From Sambucus nigra (Eukaryota > Streptophyta > Magnoliopsida > Dipsacales > Adoxaceae), in the NCBI GenBank assembly GCA_949130495.1, contig OX422210.1, positions 192,123,619-192,187,618 on the forward strand: DNA of 64,000 nucleotides, given 5' to 3'. Of this stretch, positions 48,306 to 59,172 are shown one piece after another. The position numbers were made by a program, and so were the translations under genes. The notes below the pieces were generated by a model, which saw only the letters and a program-made list of their open reading frames with translations, was not told the DNA's origin and did no database searches. The number at the start of each line of letters is the position of its first letter. Positions within the stretch are counted from its first letter, which is position 1.

Positions 48306-51260
48306 TGTAATACCCCGTACTTTTGGCTATATTTATTTTTGGGATTAATTAATTAAATGCGTATTAATTGGAAATTAATCCGGGTTATAAATACTAACGA
48401 GATGCGAGTTGGTATTTGATTATGTGCATATATGTTTTGATATATGTATTTGGTATTATAAAGGTTGTCGTGAGATTTATATACGGCATTTTAGAAATTT
48501 TGTTGAGACGTGTGGGACCGCCGCGTCACGGTGTAATATTTTGATTATAAAAGTGAATTTAAAATTTATAAATCGTATGGTCAATTTGAGTGCGCCGACG
48601 CGTACGGAAGGGTCGAGATAGTCAGAAAACACTACCCGGGGGTGTAGTTTGGATTCCGGGGTATTTTTAGGCCATACCGGCAACTTAAATGGTATTTTGG
48701 TAATTTTACATTTTGAGGAATTAAAAGTGACGAAAATTAGAGATGTAAATCTGATGTGGATTAAACCCACTAAGCCCATTAACCAAACCATATTAACCTA
48801 GAAGGCTACGTAGGTTATTAGAAGAGTTTTCTAAATTCCCAAATCAAAACCCTAGCCACCTTAAGCCACCATTGGAGAGGAAGCTTGGAGAGAGGAAAAT
48901 CTGCAGAAATCTTCACCAAACCAACACCAAAATCAGAAATCCAATCAAGGCAAGTGACTTTATTCCATTTAATTTCAGAGAATGTCTTTTCCATCTTAGA
49001 AATTGAGGAATTTTAATTGTTCTTGAAAGATGAATGAAAACCCATGAAGTTTGGAGTTTAGAACTTGAAAATTTTGAAGAGAATTGCATGTAGAATGATA
49101 GGTAGATGATTTCTCTCATGAATATTATGATTAGAAGAAATTAAAACGAATGAAATTCTGGGATTTGATGATGATATAAATCTAGGGTTCATGTTCTTGA
49201 TGATATTGGGGAAAAGTATAAAACCTTGTAATTTAATGATGTTTAGGATGCATTAATGCCTTAAAAGATGTTAGTTTATGACCTAAACATGTTTTAGTAT
49301 GATTAGAGGACTTAAATCATTGTTAGAACGAACTTTGGAGAAGGATTGAGGTGTTAAAAATGGTGAGAAACGTAACTTAGGAAATCTGGGACGAATCTGG
49401 TAGCTCGTTAGAAGCCCCTACCTAGGTCGTTCGAACGAGCTTCTAACGAGTTGACCAGTCGCTGCTAACGAAAAGGAATCTCGTTCGATATCTCGTTCGA
49501 ACGAGATGTCGTTAGAAGGAACAGTTCGTTCGAACGAACTGGAATCTCGTTCGAATAGTCTCGTTCGAACGAGACTTCTAACGAGCTGACAGTCCAATCT
49601 CGTTCGAACAGCCTTGTTCGAATGAGACTTCTAACGAGTTGACAGTTTGGTCCTTTTTGGACTGTTTTGATTTTTGGAGTTTTGTAAACTTGTTCGAGGG
49701 TAGAGTTAACCTTCCTTGATGATGTATTGATGGATTTGGGACTTTTGGGTTATTAAGAGGAGTAAACTATATACGCGAGTTAGATTAAATGAACCGTTTG
49801 GGTTGAGACGTGAGAGTCTACTACGACGTGAGGATGAATTATGGCACGTATAATTACAAACCAGAATAGTATGAATTGTGATAATTATAAGTTAGTACGA
49901 GAATGCGATATGTACTACGATTAAACTACGGTATTACTAAGACGTGTGTTTACTTAGTATTGGTATATGAATTGTGTGTATGACATACCTACCATACTTG
50001 CTATCACGGGAGGTTTGCGTTCGCTTAGGGCCCTCTAATCCTTGTGTTGCCCGGATTTAGACTGGTTACCTCGATGAACATAGGTCATAGAAAGACTTAT
50101 TGGGATATTAATAAGTCCGCTGATCGTAGGAGCGTAGGTATGTGCGTGACCTATGTGATGTGACTGTGTTCGCCTCCATTCTTTGTGATGTTGTTATCTA
50201 TGAACTATTCCTGAGAGATTCGGAATATGTAATCCTTATGTACGTGATGTACCGGGATGGATAGCAGAGTATGTGTGCACCGCAGCTTAGATCTCGGGGT
50301 GCTAATATTGTATATTTGTGATGTGAATAATATACACTTAATTAATGAGAACCTTCATGTTAATGATGTGAATATAATTACGGTATTGTTTCGAGAAATA
50401 TAACGTGTTAACTGATAGTTATATATACTGCATATTGAACATCTGAGTTACGTTAAACCCCTACTTAATTACGAGCGTTATTATGTTAATAGAACCGAGT
50501 AATAAGGGTAAGACCTATGATAGTCTAGCTAGATATGTTGTCACTTAGCTAGTAGTTTGTATCACTCTAGATGGGTACTTACGTTAGGAGTGCACAGTTA
50601 GAAGAGAGGTTAGAATATCATGTGAGTGCACGTCCTAACATGTACTTTGCATTTAATGTTTTTAAAGCACTTGCAGGTTTTTAAGATATAACTCCACATT
50701 CGGGCTCTGACCCGTTTGCTTTTCAAATCCTTTTCTTGTAAAAACCATTTTAGGTGCCCAGCCACAAGGACACCAAGCATAGGATACTCATTCAGGTGAC
50801 GAGCTGTAGCTGTTTGTGGAAGCTACAGGGACTTTGCTTGTAGACGCTTCGATCTTTTGGATTCCAGAGTTATTATCTATCAGTTGTAGGGCATGTTGCC
50901 CATTTCTATTAGACATCTTTCCATTACAGTTTTCAGACTTTGGCATGTGCTGTTTTAGTATTCAGTTTATTTTTCAGTTGTGGGATTGTAGTGAGGAGTT
51001 TTTCCTCCAGACTTTATTTACCGCATGTGATGGTTATTCTATTTCTTTCAGTATGGTGAATGGTATTGTTATTCTTTATTACACTTATTGCATGTTAATC
51101 AGACTTATAATAAAATTTGGCAACTTACTTTTTAAATACTAGGTGGTTAGTAAAATTAAAATGTTTTCGACAGTGATGCTATTAACTGAGCCAACTTGGC
51201 ATTTTGAATTAATTTAATAAAGGAGTAGCAACCCGGTATTTAATTAGTCGGGATGTCACA
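48306..51260 (+). repeat. 3' LTR of element B
   Basis: 2,955 bp, very close to 37479-40456; most differences are C/T or G/A. The palindrome array at 49424-49640 is 14 bp shorter at its first block. Confidence 0.96.
49424..49640. repeat. TTCGAA palindrome array, B 3' LTR
   Basis: Same order as 38600-38825, except that the first two TTCGAA blocks of the 5' LTR are one block here. Confidence 0.94.
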
Positions 51261-51265
51261 GTTAC

Positions 51266-53139
51266 AGTATGGATTCTGAAAGACATCATATAATATATAA
51301 GTTTTTGTGCTACAAAGACTAAGGCTAAACAATGCCTTTCCAAGTTATTGTACCTGACCTCTGGTCCATGTATGATTTTGATGAGGTAGTAGACTGGTCG
51401 TTCTATCCTGTTAATCTCTTGTGTCAGTAGAGCTCCCACGGACCTAGGGGTGGATGCGAGGTATAACTACAACGGTATTTTTGTCCGTGGGGGAACCATG
51501 GTCTGTGGTGAAATGAGCATCTTCTTTAGCCCAATGAGAGACTCCTGGTGAACCTCATCCCACTTGAATTTTATATTCTTTAGCGAAAGCTGCATCAACG
51601 GGTGTGTTATCTCGGACAATCCACGCACGAATCTTCTAAGGTAGGAAACTTTGCCTAGAAAACTCTTCAGCTCCTTCGCCATCCTTGGGCTTGGCATCTC
51701 CAAGATCGATCGCTGTTTATCCTAGTCCATCTGCACCCCTTGTCGATCAACCGCAAAACCTATAAACTTCCCACTTATTTCTCCGAATATGCACTTCAGT
51801 GGGTTCATTTTTAGCTTATACTTCCTGTATCGGGAAAACACCTTCCTTAAATTGCTTAGATGGGACTCCTCCTTCTAGATTTGATGACCAAATCATCCAC
51901 ATAGAATTTCACAAATTTGTGAAAGAAGTCATGGAAAATGGTCATCACTGTTCTTTGGTAATTAGCCCCAGTGTTCTTGAGTCCAAACGGCATTACTTTG
52001 TGCATGAAGTTGCCCAACGGGGTTCTAAACGTCGTGTTCTCTGCATTTTTGGGGTCCATCTTGATCTGGTTGTACCTTACATGCCAATTCATGAAGCTAT
52101 TCATCTCATGACCAGCCGTTACATCTATCAAGCTGTCGATGGAGGGTAGAGGGAACTCTTCCTTGGGGCAAGCCCTATTCAAGTCTCTGAAATCCACACA
52201 TATCCTTATTTGATTTTCGTCTTTCTTTCTTACCGATACAATGCTAGACATCTAAAGTGGATGCTGTATCAGTTTGATGAACCCTGCCGTTAATAGGCGT
52301 TGAACCTCCTCTTTGATCTTCAAGTCCAACTCAGGCATGTACATTCTCGTTGCTTTCTTCACTAGAATAGCTGAAGGCATCAGGTTCAACTTATGGCCGC
52401 TTACTTCCTCATCCAGACCTTTCATCTATGCGTATTTCCACGCAAAAAGGTCTATGAATTCTCGAATTAACTCAACCAAGGCCTCTCGTTTCTTCTTACC
52501 GAGGTCCTTCGAGATAAAAATAGACCTTGGATCCTCCTCCTCCTTTGCCAGGTTCAGCTGCTCCAACTCTTATGCCCGTGGATTTAGTTTACCACCCATG
52601 TAGTCTGGTTCTTCGAAGACATCTTCCACGAACTCCTGTATGTTGGAGTTATCTATCACCATACATTGCACCCGTTAATCCACTAAAAAGCACTCATATA
52701 TCGGGTCAGCCACATTATCATCTTCTTCGATCGCCCATTCACACTATTATAACTGATACACCATTTTTCTCGCTTCGGTAATGACCTTTTTGCACTACCT
52801 GCTGGGAGTTGCAACCGCCTTTATCTTCTTCTCTCTAGAAGCCTCAGTAACTCTTCTTCCTGAAAATCAGCTCAGCAAGCTTTGTCGTTGGACATCATGC
52901 TCCATCGGATCCACTCTAGGCCTCATCCTGTCTTTATCCTGATTCGAGATGTTTTGAGGCCGAGAGACCACCTGGTGGGCTTCTTATGTCATCACTCCTT
53001 TGCTGCTTGTAACTTTATTATTATGTGCATTCAAGGGTCCCATCCTTTTCCTGATCGAGGGAACCTATGCTCCCTCTATTCTTCTCGTTAGGACTCTTAC
53101 GTCCTCCTTCAGTTTTGTGTAAAAGGCTGCGTCTACTAA
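51266..53139 (-). pseudogene. T4 RT and first part of RNase H
   Basis: RT open part 51856-52251: IVSVRKKDENQIRICVDFRD, LNRACPKEEFPLPSIDSLID, MPFGLKNTGANYQRTV and catalytic FYVDDLVIKS. Then FLGKVSYLRRFVRGLSEI (51467-51703) and the RNase H start GALLTQEINRIERPVYYL. Four frame breaks or stops. 52260-53139 is the linker between protease and RT, without a recognised domain. Confidence 0.88.
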
Positions 53140-53144
53140 GTGAG

Positions 53145-54707
53145 TGATAATACACAAATATTACGTATTTCATCCTCTGAACCGATGCATTTTAGCCCCC
53201 CGAGTATCTTATTCCCTATATTTATGCTCGTTAACTAGACAACCTCGAATTTATACGTTAACATGTTTTGCAGGGGTTAATTGAGCTTTTATAGGTATTT
53301 GGATGCTAAGTGTGAAGTTCGAACGCATTCCGCTAGATTTTCGTACGTGATCGCACGTTCAAGGGCAATTTAGTCAATTCACATTTTGGGCAACCTGGCC
53401 CATCATCTTCACGAAAGTTGTATCCCTCCTCCTAAGCTTCGCGTGGCCGTAAACGGTGCGCGATTTCGAGTTCGTATGAAGAACTTACGGGAGTTTTAGC
53501 AGAAGAGAAATCCAAACAAGCCAAAATAGCAATGCAGGGGGATCATACCTGCTTGATCGATCGATCGACCAAAGGGGTCGGTCGATCGATCCTTCTTATT
53601 TTTCCAAATTATGGGAGACGGTGGGCTAGAATTCTAAGCATCGATCGATTGATCACAGGGATCAATCGATCGATCCCCTGTTTTCTGCAGATATTTTGGC
53701 CTTTTCTTTTCTTTTCTCTTTTCTTTTCTTTTCATTTCTAATTTAATTCCTTTTATTATATAAAGGGATTTTGATGTAAAAACAGATATAATTCATTTTT
53801 AGGTAGTTTAGGTTAGGGTTTGGGAGTTGAGAGCTCTTTTCTTCTTCCTCATATGGTGTGATAACATTTGGGTTTGTAAGATTATACTTTTATCTTCCCT
53901 CTCCATTAATATAGTTGTTTATACTTAATTCTTGCTTTGTTAATTAGGTTTACATGCTTTGTTAATTATATTCACATGCTTTCTTTACATGCTTTTAGGT
54001 AGCTTTATCGTGTTTATTTACTGTGTTTATTTACCGCGTTTATTTATCGCATTTTTAACATGATTTATAGCTAATTTAAATTAGGTTGTGTAAGAATGGA
54101 ACTCACTCGGGTTGACGCGTTGCTTGGCTTTGGTGATGGTGTTTACGGGTCTATTTCGAGTGCGTTGTCCTAGTTATTGTGCCTAGAATATTTGACGGGG
54201 CATATCATGTATGTCCCGTGCTTACGACCTTGCGTGCGCAATTTTTGGGATATTTATTGACACCAAAATCTTATTAGGCTTTTATGCGGATTTAGGGGAG
54301 TGACAACCCTTGGTTTAATTAACTGTCGAAACGAGACGCATTCTAAATAACTCGTCGACCCATGTATCCATTTTATACAAATTAACCCGGGTGAGGGATA
54401 TTCGACGCAACTTATAGTTTTACTCGCTTTGTTAATCTAGTTTAATTTTCTCTCGCCTAGATTAATATTTCCCTTTTATGCATCTTTTCCTTTTTAGTTT
54501 GTAATCACCTTTTTCACTTTTATTGAGAAGTATTAAATCCTATAAATTCTAGCATCTCGTCTATGTGGATTTTCGATACCCGACTTACCGCTATACTCAC
54601 CTGTTGAGTGTAGTCGCAATTTAGGTTTTTGTATAGTTCAGGTGAGCCGAATTCAAAACGATCGGCGTGTAGGTGACTCTCGCGTCGCGAAAAAACCCCG
54701 TCTATCA
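53145..54707 (+). mobile_element. solo LTR X, unrelated family
   Basis: 1,563 bp from TGATAATACAC to CGTCTATCA, TSD GTGAG at 53140-53144 and 54708-54712. No coding. A (CTTTT)n tract at about 53697-53735 precedes a TATA box TATATAAAG (53757-53765), which supports plus orientation. It carries a TCGATCGA palindrome cluster upstream of the TATA box. Family not identified. Confidence 0.9.
53554..53677. repeat. TCGATCGA palindrome cluster in solo LTR X
   Basis: Blocks TTGATCGATCGATCGACC, GGTCGGTCGATCGATCC, CATCGATCGATTGATC and GATCAATCGATCGATC. Paired blocks form hairpins with short loops (CAAAGG-type and ACAGG). The rest of the LTR is unlike A. Confidence 0.9.
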
Positions 54708-54712
54708 GTGAG

Positions 54713-55267
54713 CTTCTTCGATAGCAAAGGGTCTTTTCGTAGCTCTAATAGTTACCTCCGTTCCCCCGATATTCACCTTGGCGCATTGGTGATACGTCGA
54801 AGGAACTAGCCATTGGTTGCGCATCCACACCCTTCCCTTCCTATCAACATATGGTAGAAAATTTCACTCTTCATTACGTGGAATTTGATGTGGGAACTTA
54901 GATTTCCCATCACAATCCCAATGTTCACGTAACCAATGGACTTGGAAGACTGGTTGTCATAACCTGAAATCACTAAAGGTATGGGGACCAACCTTTCCTA
55001 CGGAATATTGGTTGCATGGAAATAGTTGATTGGCATGATATTGATGGAAGCTCCCCCATCCATAAGAGCCTTTGCAAAGCTAACCCTGTTGATGCTAGCA
55101 GTCACATACAATGGCCTATTATGAGGGAATCTCACGACCCTGTCTGCATCATTGAAAGTTATCTCTGACAAAAACTTCTTTACCAACCTAGCCATGGGTC
55201 CCTTCCATCTCAGTGAAGGGACTGCGTTCCTCCTATTAGTATCAAGGATTGCTTGGGTTATTTCCAA
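54713..55267 (-). pseudogene. T4 protease
   Basis: Retropepsin-like region: RFPHNRPLYVTASINR, SFAKALMDGGASINIMP (Asp-Gly-Gly, as is common in large Tat elements), IPLVISGYDNQ and YHMLIGREG. One in-frame TAG-type break at 54995 and another after 54806. Interrupted from RT by solo LTR X. Expected role: cleaving the element polyprotein. Confidence 0.82.
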
Positions 55268-57108
55268 TCTACTCTCCTTTGGTATCCCTACCTGGTCGAA
55301 GAATCAGGCAAACTTTAGGGATTTTAAAACTGCACAGTATTCTATAGCTTGGTCTGCTTCCTCGCCTTCAATGCTACATACGTCCTCCACATCTTTAGCA
55401 CTTGCTTTATCATAAGCTAACACCACGTTAGCCATTATCCAGTGAAATCTTCCAAATATTCTTCAGACTCCTCCTGCTCCGTCGTTAGTTCCCTTTGTTC
55501 TCTCCTTGCCTCCTCGTCGTAGACCACAGCCAGATTGGCCCTATGTGCTGGGAGTGGGTTCTTGTTAACGTTATACGAAGGGATTTGCAACGTTCCCGCC
55601 TTTATATATTTATCGATGATTCTGCTTAATGTGAAACAACTCTCCGTTGGATGTTGGATCTTTTGATGAATCTAGCAATATTTAGGATCCGTCCTAGTTG
55701 TCGCGTCGGGTTCCCTAACGGGGATGCCCTTTGGTTCGTAAATCGTTCCTCCTCGAGCCATTGCATTGTAACAACTGATAACCTCATCTACTGTACAAGG
55801 AAATGGTGGTGGGTCTTCCCTGTATCTTCGAAACTTCCTCTTGTTGTCCCTCTTCGTTACCTTGCCCTCGTTCGCTCCTTCGGTATATCCCACCCGTGGG
55901 GACTGAGACCTCCCTCCCATAGGTTGTATCGGCTACCTGAACATCATGGGAACCACCACTGTATTTGGTTGTACAACTAACGAGATACTCCTTTTTGCTT
56001 TTGGGAACGTCGCAAAAGTCACCTCGCGCGTCTCGTTAATAAGATGGCAGATGTACTCAGGAAATAGTCCTTTCGCACAAATCTACAGTAGCTTTGACTC
56101 TTTGGCCTCCTCCCTCACATCGAGGGACCTTTCCCTAAAACTTTGAATGTAAGCCACTATGTCTTCCCCGGGTCGTTGTTTTTCTCTCCTCGATTGGGTC
56201 AAGGTGAACTCATCTTCTGCCAGAAAGAACTTTTTGATGAACAAAACGTGCATCTCCTTCCACGCGGAAACACTCTTGGGAGCTGGGTGAGAATACCAGG
56301 TATATGCTTTATTGGTTAAGGATTTAGAAAATTCCCTCAACCTGAGTTTCTTGTTATTACAATGCGCCCCCAAGTGTTCAACGAAGCGTTTAATGTGCTC
56401 CTTCGGGTTTCCACCCTTTCCCATGTATTTCTCAAAGATAGGAGGAATATAATCTTTTGGGTAGGGTTAATCATTATACTCCTGAGGGTAAAGCATCCAA
56501 AAGTCATCATAAAGCGAAGTTACCTTGCCAGCAGATTATGAGGAAGCTTGCATGAACTTCATCATCTCCTTCTGCATCTCTTTCCTCATTTCCTCCATAG
56601 CTGATACCGTTAAAGGAACGACCAGAGGGACCATAGGCGGAGCTCCCGTTGCAGTTGGAGAAATCATCGCAGTTGGAGAAATCATCACAGTTGGAGTCTT
56701 TGATACTCCTAGAGTTCCCACGGTTGGATTTACAACAGAGGGTATACTTGTTGGAACCGTTCCTATTAGAACTGCACTTGGTAGGGTTGTTGGGGTTGCT
56801 CCTGGTGTCACAAAATAGTTGGCTTCAAATCCCCCTAACACCGTTGAATCTACAGGAGTTTGCAAAAGCTCGTAAAATTTATTCATGAGGAGTGCCACCT
56901 GGGCTGGTCCTAACCCAACGCTCGTAGAATCTTATGTCACCCATGGGACCCCCGTGGCCACTTGAACTGGAGGTACTTCTAGTCGAGGGGCTCCATCCCT
57001 TGAAGCCTCCAGCTCTCTCGCCACCTGTTCTTCATTGTGTTGATGTCATCAAAGTTAAGTCTTCGATTAACGTTATCCTGCGCCACACTCCTTGTTGAGA
57101 AAAATGCC
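55268..57108 (-). pseudogene. T4 gag
   Basis: Begins near the primer site. 56536-56898 is a Pro/Thr/Val-rich segment with repeats (VMISPTAMISPTA). The capsid part at 56083-56424 reads HIKRFVEHLGAHCNNKKLRL, REFSKSLTNKAYTWYSHPAP and FIKKFFLAEDEFTL. The C-terminal part 55672-55920 (RYREDPPPFPCTVDEVIS) follows after frame breaks. Typical Tat gag order; several stops. Confidence 0.83.
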
Positions 57109-57128
57109 TCCCCAGCAGAGTCGCCAAA
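57109..57128 (-). other. primer binding site of T4
   Basis: Minus-strand TTTGGCGACTCTGCTGGGGA starts directly after the LTR. This form is characteristic of Tat/Ogre-type elements and sets the minus orientation. Confidence 0.85.
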
Positions 57129-58296
57129 TGTAAGAGGGTTGTTTAGATTAGATGAAGGCATAACCCCTTTTGAGTATAGTAATGATAAGTTAACTAATCA
57201 CGTCATTGATTAACTACAGGACACACAGACATAACTTAGTGAGGATAAACTTCGTTTGAACTCACAAATCTCTCGTGATACCTTAGAAGATAATAATGAA
57301 CTTAGAAACAACTTCGCTTAGAGGGAGAGAGAAAATGAGCACCCTATATACACCTTGGCAGGCAACCAAACATCCCAACCACCCTCAATGATCTCTGTAA
57401 AGTATTAAAGCTCCGTAATAAATGACAATAGTAACTGAATAAACTCTCTGGTTTGTAATGAATCTCTCTTTAGTAATAACTTCTGAACTCTCAGAAAGAA
57501 CATCCCTTCCTCGGGGGTGGTTCGGGCTCTTAAATAGCCTCCACATCGCTCCTGAGGTAACTCAATCATTAATAACTGTGAAAGACATCCCTCATACTTT
57601 ATGTCACGGATATTAAATACCTAATGCACTAGTTAGCTCCACGTTATAAACATTAAATGCCAAGACATGCCTTTTGCCTAACCACTGTGTGTCAGGGGAC
57701 TGTCGTCACAGAAGTGGCTCACCAACTATTCGACAACCCTAAATACCATGGTGGTTTACTCAAGTGCAGATTTTACATTGCCTTACTGGCTAGTGACATC
57801 ACATGTGGTAGATGTGACACTAAGTAGAGGGTTGTTTGGTTCATAACTCAACGCTCGATGGAACTCAAGGATGCTATGCCCGAGGTTCCACGGTCAGGGT
57901 CTTTCGGTGTTTTATCAGGTGTAACTAAGATGGCCAGGATACGCCCCAACGGTGTCTCACTTATCAATCCTTCAAACCAAGTCCCTTTAAAGTTCCCACA
58001 GCGACGTCGTTCGATAGAGCATGAAAGCTCTCCTAGGCCCTGTCAAGCCTGGTCTATCGCGAGTACCGTTCGACCTCACGCGAAATCATTTTCTCGTTAC
58101 ATCATTACAATCGTTATAGCTCGTAGTTAATATAAATAAAGATACAATGTGACTAAGTAAAATAAAAAGCTGAAGTATGAGCTACCACACTGAGTTGCCT
58201 TACTGAGTTGCCAAGCTGAGCTGCCTTAATCCCAAACACTGTTGTAAATGGAGGGATTATCCCTAATCCCAGGATTACTTTCAAGCCCTCTCTACA
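57129..58296 (-). repeat. 5' LTR of T4
   Basis: 1,168 bp; on the plus strand TGTAAGAGGG to CCCTCTCTACA. TATA-like TATTTAAGAG on the minus strand at about 57527-57536. Confidence 0.92.
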
Positions 58297-58301
58297 CATC
58301 C

Positions 58302-59172
58302 TTTTGTTGATTCATTTGTAATAGTTTTTATTAATGATATTCTGATTTACTTACGTGATATGGATGAACATAAAAAGCATCTCAAAACTGTTTTGAATGT
58401 TTTGAAAGATAAGCAGTTGCATGCCAAGTTTAGCAAATGTCAAATTTTCACAAGTGGGATTTTTAGGCCATGCTATTTCTGAAGATGGTAAATGTGTTGA
58501 TCCCAAGAAAGTAGAAGCTATTACAAAATGAGAGAGGCCCAATAATGTGATTGATGTAAGGAGTTTTATGGGTTTGGCTGGTATTATAGGAGGTTTATAG
58601 AAGGATTTTCCTCGATCCCCTTGCCAATGACTAAGTTAACTCGAAAAGATGTTAAGTTTGAATGAACTTCTGATTGTGAAAATAGTTTTGATGAATAGAA
58701 AAAGAGGTTAGTAACTGCACATGTTCTTACTATTTTGCATGGTGGAGATGGTTTTGTTATTTATATCGATGCTTCACATCAGGGGTTGGGTTGTATTTTT
58801 ATTCAGCATGGTAAGGTTATTGCTTATGCTTCTAGATAATTGCGTACACATGAACGTAGTTATCCTATACATGATTTATAACTTGTTATTGTGTTTGCTC
58901 TAAAATTATGGCATCATTATTTTTATAGTGAAGTGTGTGAAATTTTTACTGACCGTCAGAGTCTTAAGTATTTATTTACTCAAAAAGAGTTAAATTTGAG
59001 GCAGAGGCGGTGGATGGATTTAATTAAAGAATACAACTGTACAATTCACTACCACTCAGGGAAGCTAAATGTAGTTACAGATGCCCTGAGTCGAAAGGCT
59101 TCGGGCAAGTTATCTTGTATTCGGTTTGCTAAAGTCGCCCACATCATGGAGTTGAGATTGATGGGTGTATAA
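58302..59172 (+). pseudogene. G3 RT second half and RNase H
   Basis: Continues the frame cut at 28518: [20 protein letters not shown] (catalytic FIDD has become FIND), [18 protein letters not shown], then frameshifts. RNase H YIDASHQGLGCIF near 58760 and, in the open stretch 58891-59172, [20 protein letters not shown] and the ALSRK end. Several stops. Confidence 0.9.

Larger units (their letters stand above)
37479..51260 (+). mobile_element. Ty3/gypsy chromovirus B, nested in T4 RNase H
   Basis: TSD GTTAC at 37474-37478 and 51261-51265. Two LTRs near 2.97 kb, initiator-Met primer site, polypurine tract, and the same gene order and close protein similarity to element A. It contains the solo LTR B'. 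Length without B' is about 10.8 kb. The least damaged element here: gag and pol share one frame with single stops. Confidence 0.96.
28519..58296 (-). mobile_element. Tat-lineage Ty3/gypsy element T4 nested in G3 RT
   Basis: TSD CATCC at 28514-28518 and 58297-58301; G3 reads through if it is removed. The minus strand holds LTR, TTTGGCGACTCTGCTGGGGA primer site, gag, protease, RT, RNase H, archaeal-type RNase H, integrase, then an antisense PMD gene and the 3' LTR. It contains B (37479-51260) and X (53145-54707). Own length without these is about 14.4 kb, typical of the large Tat elements. Confidence 0.93.

Noticed and set aside
53554..53677. TCGATCGA blocks considered as a CRISPR-like array
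   Set aside because: No constant repeat-spacer length, the blocks lie inside an LTR, and the sequence is a plant genome.
54998..55267. Asp-Gly-Gly in the T4 protease as a mutated active site
   Set aside because: DGGA is the form I recall as usual in large Tat/Ogre-type elements, so it is not evidence of damage.
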